64,000 nt of DNA, taken from positions 4,793,001-4,857,000 of the forward strand of contig NC_053416.1 of NCBI RefSeq assembly GCF_016859285.1. The letters are read 5' to 3'. Below the pieces are notes generated by a model that saw only the letters and a list, made by a program, of their open reading frames with translations, had not been told where the DNA came from and did not search any database. Source of the stretch: Xiphias gladius (lineage: Eukaryota > Chordata > Actinopteri > Istiophoriformes > Xiphiidae). Every line of letters begins with the position of its first letter. The first letter of the stretch is position 1. Shown piece after piece: positions 60,401 through 64,000 of the stretch. The position numbers and the translations under genes are program-made.

Positions 60401-61735
60401 CTACATACTTTACTGAACATGGTGAAAATGTTGACCAGTCTTGGTTCTTTTCAAAAAAAATTTGTTAGTGACAATGTTTTTTATACCCTAGTGACAGTTG
60501 TCCATGCCTTGATCTCTTCACAATTAGATCAATATTAGGAGGGGTAATAATGTGTATGTATATTAACAGTAATACTTTAGTCAAAACAAAACTTAACTCG
60601 CATTGTGCCGTTCATATATATCATTTACCTTAAAATAACATTACATTAAAGAAATATAAAAAACACACATGACAAAATAAATTTAAATGTTTCAAACAAT
60701 ATGATGATGATGATGATGATGATGATGACGACGGTGATGATGATGACTATGATTAAGTGTATTCTGATCCCAGAAAATCAACAATGATGTGAAACATATG
60801 AAGCATGGTTGAATCTGTTCTTCTGTTAACTGGTTATAAAGTGACACTTTGAAAAGCCAGACTATACATCCAATTATAATTGAATGTTATGCAAGGAGCA
60901 CACACACACACACACACACAAAAAAAAAGAAGGATTCCTTGACCATGTGCCAGGAGCGCAGCTAATAGTACCCATGTAAATCTGCCAGGTCCTCGTGACC
61001 CTGGGAAATCAGTGACTCCATTTGTAAACTCAGCAGACTCATAGACTCGCACACTCCTTACACTCCGACTTCTCCGACACCCTGAAATCTGCAAAGAAAA
61101 TCTGGGATGTTTCTCCTGTAGCCACTGAGGAAGTTAAGCGACTCACTGTCCTTTCCCTTCTCCCACTTCAAAGAATTATCTGAGCGAGCTGAGTGGATAA
61201 TTGGTTGTCTTCTGGCCTCCACGAAGGAGCCTTAAGACTCCAGGGTGAAGAAAAGGGCAGGAAGGATTAATGTCGACCCCGCAACCCAGGCAACTACTTT
61301 AACAACTTGTTTCTGAGCGCGGCACTACATCCACACCATCTCTGCTCTACCCCCTCACCAGCCCCCAGTGGTAAAGACTGTGGGACAATGAATAATTTAA
61401 AAATGTAAATCAAATATAGGGCAGTTAATAAGACAAACCTTAGAGAGGTAACTTTATTCAAGAGTACATAAGAACAAGGCTGAGGCTACAAATTCATAAT
61501 ATATTAGTTAACATGGATTTCCAAATTGCTTTACAGAAGAAATGCTGCAGGAAACTAAAGACTCAATTAAAGAAACACTCAAAACATTAAAAAAGGCCGC
61601 ACTAAAATCAGAGAATAGAAATAAAGCTGTGTCTGTCTCTTACCTGTAGGATCAAATTCGTGTTTGAGGGGGACAGATGATTTGTCATTCTTAGGTTTCT
61701 TGTCTGTGGGCTCCTTGTTGAGAATGCTTGGGGTC
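33682..61735 (-). CDS. arhgef12: Rho guanine nucleotide exchange factor 12 (LARG), 5'-partial
   Basis: Thirty-seven exons join in frame over 28 kb to 1,448 codons plus stop (human about 1,544 residues). Transcript order of domains: N-terminal tail, PDZ, coiled coil, acidic linker, RGS-like (LH), linker, DH, PH, C-terminal tail. By family knowledge LARG is activated by G-alpha12/13 binding to the RGS-like domain and by plexin-B binding to PDZ, and it loads GTP on RhoA through DH-PH at the plasma membrane. LARG rather than ARHGEF11 is preferred because the DH-PH exons match LARG closely (KRKMVHEGPL, LLEDILVLLQKQDERLVL, FSPVIKL). The neighbouring tlcd5 also pairs with ARHGEF12 in human. The first coding exon with the ATG is not visible and is presumably beyond 64,000. 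Exon positions are in the block entries. Confidence 0.93.
36452..36512. repeat. Perfect hairpin plus 10-bp tandem repeat
   Basis: CTTGACTTAGCTTGAGT at 36,452-36,468 and its exact reverse complement at 36,473-36,489 are separated by four bases. The right arm runs into three tandem copies of CTAAGTCAAG (36,480-36,509). The segment lies between the 36,945 and 35,839 edges in an arhgef12 intron. Confidence 0.9.
37125..39130 (-). CDS. arhgef12: arhgef12 PH domain exons
   Basis: Five exons: 39,053-39,130; 38,762-38,837; 38,325-38,492; 37,290-37,377; 37,125-37,205. They encode RLEEYQRRLDLLSLK (DH-PH linker helix), NLDLTKRKMVHEGPLSWK, ELYTILLEDILVLLQKQDER, FSPVIKLNTVLVRPVA, SMSENGAQIYELMAQTVSDQ and WQCLITQRAEAMK. 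In LARG the PH domain assists exchange and contacts active RhoA. The intron between the 38,325 and 37,290 exons carries a family B repeat. Confidence 0.93.
37590..38220. repeat. Dispersed repeat family B, second copy
   Basis: Landmarks in the same order and orientation as at 7,480-8,240: GTTAGCATGCTAAAC, ATGAATGTGTGTACCAAATT, ATGGTGGCGCTACATGAAAA, TTGAGATATTTCACTGGCAA, CTGCTGGTGGCACC and a closing GGACCAAAGTGTTGGAC. Non-coding, inside the arhgef12 intron upstream of the 37,290 exon. Confidence 0.75.
39314..42985 (-). CDS. arhgef12: arhgef12 DH (RhoGEF) domain exons
   Basis: Six exons: 42,816-42,985; 42,575-42,721; 41,146-41,231; 40,465-40,590; 39,555-39,669; 39,314-39,414. The first holds the pre-DH DPLNWQSLVSRGVL and IKRQEVING. 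Next come ELFYTERAHLRMLKVLD (conserved region 1), FCSNQPSALELIKTKQKKD, LQLKDIIPVEMQRLTKYPLL (conserved region 3, the main RhoA contact helix) and ILNYVNQAVKEAENKQ. All key DH segments are present and uninterrupted. The acceptor at 41,232 was chosen over one nine bases downstream because it gives VSVTEQM, which aligns with human IGLNEQM. Confidence 0.93.
39800..39862 (+). repeat. Long A-rich low-complexity run
   Basis: More than 50 nearly pure A bases on the plus strand within an arhgef12 intron. It may be the tail of a retroposed element, or simple sequence that is hard to assemble. Nothing recognisable is attached to it. Confidence 0.8.
43146..43442 (+). repeat. Dispersed repeat family A, full-length-looking copy
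   Basis: Starts GAAACGATGAACTAATCTGC and ends AAAATAATCGTTAGTTGC. In between are GTCATTTTTTAAGCAAAAAT, CTTCTCAAATGTG, ACATTAAACTGAATATCT and TTTTCTGACATTTTATAGAC. This order is the one I remember for a widespread teleost non-coding repeat. It lies in an arhgef12 intron, antisense to the gene. Confidence 0.75.
44094..46370 (-). CDS. arhgef12: arhgef12 inter-domain linker exons
   Basis: Three exons: 46,265-46,370; 45,736-45,969; 44,094-44,244. The first encodes KPEKEGEEKVKKPRFPNILG and PPRRLSRVDS, matching the basic GFPSILGPPRRPSR segment of human LARG. The other two are Ser/Pro/Gln-rich with little conservation, ending in EQLQEEDQEAFR, which parallels the human QVQEEE stretch before the DH domain. 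A separate exon-like ORF (44,920-45,107) lies in the intron between the last two. Confidence 0.85.
44920..45107 (-). other. Exon-like ORF of unknown identity in an arhgef12 intron
   Basis: A strong acceptor (T-rich tract, then CCTTAACAG) is followed by an open frame to a stop at 44,920-44,922. It contains RPREMNKRVEQLQMHKSHYG and YPSRTTAIPVISWDEIQQ, which has balanced composition and looks like a real protein. An internal donor (AGA|GTAAAA, edge at 44,941) exists but would not keep the arhgef12 phase. It could be the last exon of a nested same-strand gene, an alternative arhgef12 terminal exon, or a decayed duplicate. I do not recognise the family. Confidence 0.4.
45340..45560 (+). repeat. 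Dispersed repeat starting GGTTCCCAACCTGGGG
   Basis: The stretch starts CACTGGTTCCCAACCTGGGG, continues through a GGGTCAC segment and then becomes T-rich. The start matches the block at 20,148 (GGTTCCCAGCCCTGGGGG). This opening is frequent in fish repeats known to me. It is diverged and non-coding. Confidence 0.5.
46898..50746 (-). CDS. arhgef12: arhgef12 RGS-like (LH/RGSL) domain exons
   Basis: Seven exons: 50,636-50,746; 49,432-49,530; 49,254-49,296; 47,841-47,946; 47,548-47,685; 47,411-47,443; 46,898-47,012. Landmarks: INGQFSCFQSIDLL, RPAHLAVFLHHVVSQFDP, CYLYADMHKQTSSKESRRFF, NLKVPVPE, KRRLELIPEELCKQY, QKRSMGL, TMQYVVLTYMKHLGVKVKEP and FLPKIK. Family knowledge: this domain binds activated G-alpha12/13 and has GAP activity toward them. 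The acceptor at 47,686 is placed so that RQKRSMGL reads in frame; three bases are gained over the nearest AG. The 33-base exon is the shortest internal one and is the least certain. Confidence 0.88.
48172..49253. other. arhgef12 intron with no clear content
   Basis: Part of the intron between the exons at 49,254-49,296 and 47,841-47,946. The open frames here do not read as conserved protein and I recognise no repeat. Confidence 0.4.
49531..50635. repeat. arhgef12 intron with (TG)n microsatellite
   Basis: A (TG)n run of about 45 bases at 50,579-50,622 reads as CA repeats in the transcript. It begins about 10 bases after the donor of the exon at 50,636-50,746. No other content was recognised. 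Confidence 0.8.
51052..54789 (-). CDS. arhgef12: arhgef12 coiled-coil and pre-RGS linker exons
   Basis: Five exons, all phase 0: 54,712-54,789; 54,439-54,558; 53,766-53,891; 52,070-52,195; 51,052-51,150. The first two give a coiled coil (IDSLQKMITTQQLDLQ; LLKEIQEAKKHISLLQEQLS). The next two are low-complexity, Ser/Pro/Gly-rich and poorly conserved. The last carries PQIIGAEDDYFDSQQEQ, matching the human IIGAEDDDFG just before the RGS-like domain. The donor at 53,765 (TCT|GTGGGT) is chosen to keep phase; a stronger-looking GG|GTATAA four bases on would break the frame with the following exon. Confidence 0.85.
52219..52260 (+). repeat. (CA)n microsatellite before an arhgef12 acceptor
   Basis: A CA run on the plus strand, GU repeats in the transcript, lying about 25-65 bases upstream of the acceptor of the exon at 52,070-52,195. 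Confidence 0.9.
53520..53695 (-). repeat. Dispersed repeat family A, partial reverse copy
   Basis: TTTGAGAAGCTGGAACGG followed by GTGTCTGGCATTTTTGG and a GATAAACGACC-like end is the reverse complement of the left part of family A. Only about half of the element is present. Confidence 0.55.
54053..54089. repeat. Perfect 16-bp hairpin with 5-base loop
   Basis: GACGAGAGTTTTAACA at 54,053-54,068 and its exact reverse complement at 54,074-54,089 flank the loop GCGTG. Pairing can extend outward through a wobble for a few more bases. It lies in the arhgef12 intron between the exons at 54,439 and 53,891. Confidence 0.9.
54371..54422 (+). repeat. (TG)n microsatellite after an arhgef12 donor
   Basis: A TG-rich run (CA repeats in the transcript) that ends about 17 bases from the donor of the exon at 54,439-54,558. 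Confidence 0.9.
54790..56780. other. arhgef12 intron with no clear content
   Basis: An AT-rich intron. One 144-codon open frame (56,096-56,530, plus strand) is AT-biased and matches nothing I know. I do not call it a gene. Confidence 0.4.
56781..58815 (-). CDS. arhgef12: arhgef12 PDZ domain exons
   Basis: Four exons: 58,717-58,815; 58,585-58,634; 57,237-57,294; 56,781-56,980. They encode RCVIIQRDENGFGLTVSGD, with the carboxylate-binding loop GFGL, then GAAMRAGVQTGDRIIK, VNGTLVTHSNHIEVVKLIK and GSYVALTVLGRPPG, a complete PDZ fold. The tail of the last exon is acidic and proline-rich (EEDEDEKEEGAEV; SPPPDG). In LARG this PDZ binds C-termini of plexin-B and some receptors. Phases are 1, 0, 1, 0 at the exon ends. 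Confidence 0.93.
57880..58120 (+). mobile_element. LINE reverse-transcriptase fragment
   Basis: The plus-strand frame reads QCGIPQGSSLGPLLFSGYMF, the PQGSxLGPLLF block of CR1/L2/Rex1-type LINE reverse transcriptases. The catalytic YADD region is not recognisable after it. It is a truncated, inactive copy in an arhgef12 intron, antisense to the gene. Confidence 0.8.
59780..60010 (+). mobile_element. LINE reverse-transcriptase fragment with YADD box
   Basis: The plus strand encodes YGALQRSVLGPLIF, a decayed PQGSVLGPLLF block. After a frame break comes YYADDTNICI, the catalytic YADD box. This is the same kind of element as at 57,880-58,120, also antisense to arhgef12. It is damaged and not functional. 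Confidence 0.8.
60701..60748 (+). repeat. (ATG)n trinucleotide microsatellite
   Basis: Interrupted ATG/GAT repeat of about 16 units in the large arhgef12 intron. Confidence 0.9.
60899..60921 (+). repeat. (CA)n microsatellite
   Basis: About 11 CA units followed by an A-run, in the large arhgef12 intron. Confidence 0.9.
61644..61735 (-). CDS. arhgef12: arhgef12 N-terminal exon (second coding exon)
   Basis: The acceptor CCCTAG lies at 61,736 and the donor CAG|GTAAGA at 61,643. The exon encodes TPSILNKEPTDKKPKNDK and ends HEFDPTG, matching the human stretch GSILNRESPTDKKQK...HDFDPTD. It starts with the last base of a codon, so an upstream exon carrying the ATG is needed; none was found to the right. 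It joins directly in frame to the PDZ exon at 58,717-58,815. The serine/lysine-rich segment human LARG has between them is missing here. Confidence 0.9.
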
Positions 61736-64000
61736 CTAGGGAGACACGGGGCAAAGTGAGAACACACATACCTTACAAGGCCTCAAAAACTTCAAAATAA
61801 ATAAATAAATACATTTAAAATTAAAATTTTACTAAAACGATTTTAAAAAATCCAACTATTTATTTTGATCCAGCACCTTTGATATACCTTTCCCAGATCC
61901 CCAAATTTCCTTCCTGGCTCACTGTTGATGCTTTGAAATTCAACTGCAAACTGCATTCAGTCTAAACAAGTATTGTCCAGCCACTTATTTCAGATATAAT
62001 ACCCATGATGAGATATAATTGCAAATGTCAAACAACTGTAACCGCAAGGAGAAAGAGCTGACTGGGTGGTTGTTTTATACTAAGCAGTTAAAAAGACAAA
62101 TATGTTTTGTGTTAGTATGAACTACTGCCAACTTAATCCATCCATTTTACTTTACTTTCTGAAATAGGCATTTCTTAAAGGGTCAGCTGATCACAGCTCT
62201 GCTCCGGCTGAAGCTATGCTGTACTGTATACAAACAAGAAGAGGTGAAGGTGTAAGTGGTCCTCATCAACAGATGCAACAAATCTAACGCTTGGCTCAGA
62301 TTCATCGATATCAGCTTGACAATATACTTGAGCTTGGTAAAGGCCTGACCCCACAGATGTGGGCGGCTGGGGAGTTGAGTTATCCCAAATATTTTATCCC
62401 ATGCAGTGTGTCATGTGGAAGACAACCGACTCAGCATCTGGGTAGCCTCACAACGAAAAAAATGCCAGCGTGTCCAAATTGTTTTTCTCTTGCGCAACAA
62501 TGCGCTTGTAAAGGACGGGATGAGGACTGATAGTAGATGTAAACAATGCAGGTTTTAAAACATTTAAAAAAAAAAAAAAAAAAAAAACAACTCTACAAAT
62601 GACTGTCTGGGATGATGAGGAGTCAAAGATATGGATGCACAGGTGTCATAAACCTGAATAAGGACAGAGACCTCGATGACTGTGAGCAGAGGTTGAATAA
62701 AGCTGAACGAATCTGAAGTTATTTTGTCAATGAGAAGTTCACAGTTCTTGAACATCCTCACCTCCATCCTCAGCTTATAGTTGCCATCAGTCAATAAGCT
62801 GTTGGGGCTGAAAACAAAGGGCAACGCTGGTTCCTTGAAATCGAATTTATACTCTATGACCCATCACAAATCATGCCTTCCCATAGGCAGCCAGTGTGGT
62901 ATTCTCCAATGGGAGCGTAGCTTCGTGGTGGTATTTCATGTATTAATAGCACAGGTTCCCTCTCCTCGTTCCCCCTCAGCACCCCCTACTTGTTCCACAA
63001 GAGGGGGTTTTGTTTGTGCTGCTGTTCCTCCCTTGGATAATGGGGGCCCTGGGCTTTTAACAATGGCTCCCACGTCAGAGCCAACTTACTATACTGTGGC
63101 TTTGTGGGACAGATTCCCGGAAACGGAGACTAGGGGGGTTTGGCTCTGCTCCAGTTTCCTGAATGTGGGAGAAGGCTGGGAAAGTAACGGAGAAGGGGGT
63201 TGGAAAGGAGGAGGCGCACAAGTGTCTTTGAGGGAAGACAGAAGGCCGGGCAAAGGAAATTTCAACTTAGCTCCAGAGTGTGTGAACAATCCTGTCTGAA
63301 ATATCCTCATGGTGTAGAGAACAGATGAAATTAATCAAATCCTGAGATATCAGATTCAGGCAAATAGAAGACAGAAGACCAAGAAAATTTTTCTTTGTGT
63401 CAAGCTCCTGGAAGCAAAATGAACCAGACTGAATAGCTGAAACTGATTCCAATCTCTTAGACACAACACAACCGTCACAATTACACACAAAATGGTTAAA
63501 TTAAGCTCAATAGGAGAGTATTAGGGTTATAACCTTGTGCTTTTCTCTGAGATTGGAAAGCCCACTTAGGGAGCCTCCTTGCTGTGGTTGGAGGAGATTA
63601 GCTGTTGATAAGACATGGCGAGACAAGGCCAGACTGCATCCTGCTCAGTGGGTGGCAGCTAAGTAAGAACTGCTGGATAAGAGAGAGGAATTCAGCTTTT
63701 AGCTTCTGATAGTTAGTGGCTTCTTTTTAATTTTTTTTATTTGGATGCTAAAGTGGGTACAATCATATCAAATCCTAATAAACAACTTTTCCAAAATCTG
63801 CTGTTGTATATCTTTTTCATTTAAGTGGATCAAGCTTTGTTTAAAGTAATTGAGTTGCAGACTTATAGGAGCTATTATGGGTGCTCCGGTTCTAAAAGTA
63901 AAAGTCACATTCATTTTTCCCCACAGACAGTGTTAGGTGAATCACAACTGGCGCAATTATATGGCTTAGATCAGCATGAAACAGCAGTTGAATCATCATT
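61736..64000. other. Upstream arhgef12 intron to window edge
   Basis: This is intron if the first coding exon lies off the window. I looked on the minus strand for an exon ending in phase 2 that carries the LARG N-terminus and did not find one. An A-run lies at 62,566-62,587. Open frames at 62,291-62,530, 62,564-62,824, 62,781-63,299 and 63,267-63,488 match nothing I know. Confidence 0.45.

Noticed and set aside
60990..61095. Possible cassette exon for arhgef12 (minus strand, acceptor before GGTGTCGGAG)
   Set aside because: The only nearby donor leaves phase 2, which does not match the PDZ exon, and the translation does not resemble the missing LARG segment.
62781..63299. 172-codon open frame, plus strand
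   Set aside because: No recognisable domain or splice partner; proline/glycine/serine-rich in a way typical of non-coding GC-richer DNA.
1..64000. CRISPR arrays, insertion sequences, operons or phage genes
   Set aside because: No direct-repeat/spacer pattern, bacterial-type gene packing or bacterial transposase was seen; the gene structure is vertebrate.

Overview
The window is nuclear DNA from a vertebrate, and a ray-finned (teleost, probably percomorph-like) fish fits best. The genes are split by GT-AG introns, and their spliced proteins match vertebrate RCC1L, TLCD5 (TMEM136) and ARHGEF12 (LARG). The introns and intergenic DNA hold dispersed repeats of kinds common in teleosts, LINE fragments and many microsatellites. 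There is no bacterial, phage or CRISPR content. Family assignments rest on recalled vertebrate protein sequences, not on a search.

Layout. (1) 1-5.3 kb: no gene that I can support. (2) 5,369-19.8 kb, minus strand: rcc1l, a mitochondrial RCC1-like protein. Eleven coding exons join in frame to 452 residues, with a non-coding first exon at about 19.6-19.8 kb. (3) 19.9-24.4 kb: a repeat-rich gap between two divergently transcribed genes. (4) 24,455-26,819, plus strand: tlcd5, two coding exons, 250 residues, with a polyadenylation signal at 26,926. (5) 27-31 kb: repeats, including a miniature element with perfect terminal inverted repeats, plus a CpG-rich patch with a possible orphan first exon. 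(6) 31.3 kb to beyond the right half, minus strand: arhgef12, a Rho guanine nucleotide exchange factor with PDZ, RGS-like, DH and PH domains. I resolved 37 coding exons, whose phases all agree (1,448 codons plus stop). The first coding exon, with the ATG, was not found and probably lies past position 64,000.

The three genes do not form one pathway. rcc1l belongs to mitochondrial ribosome and RNA biology, tlcd5 encodes a TLC-domain membrane protein, and arhgef12 links G-alpha12/13 receptors to RhoA. The tlcd5-arhgef12 pairing is also found on human 11q23, which supports both identities; here the two genes converge tail to tail.

Points worth a second look: an exon-like 62-codon ORF of unknown identity inside an arhgef12 intron (44,920-45,107); a GAA microsatellite serving as the polypyrimidine tract of an rcc1l exon; CA/GT microsatellites close to three arhgef12 splice sites; two perfect hairpins; and tandem acceptors at the last arhgef12 exon that would give two different C-termini. 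I found no clearly new multi-gene system.
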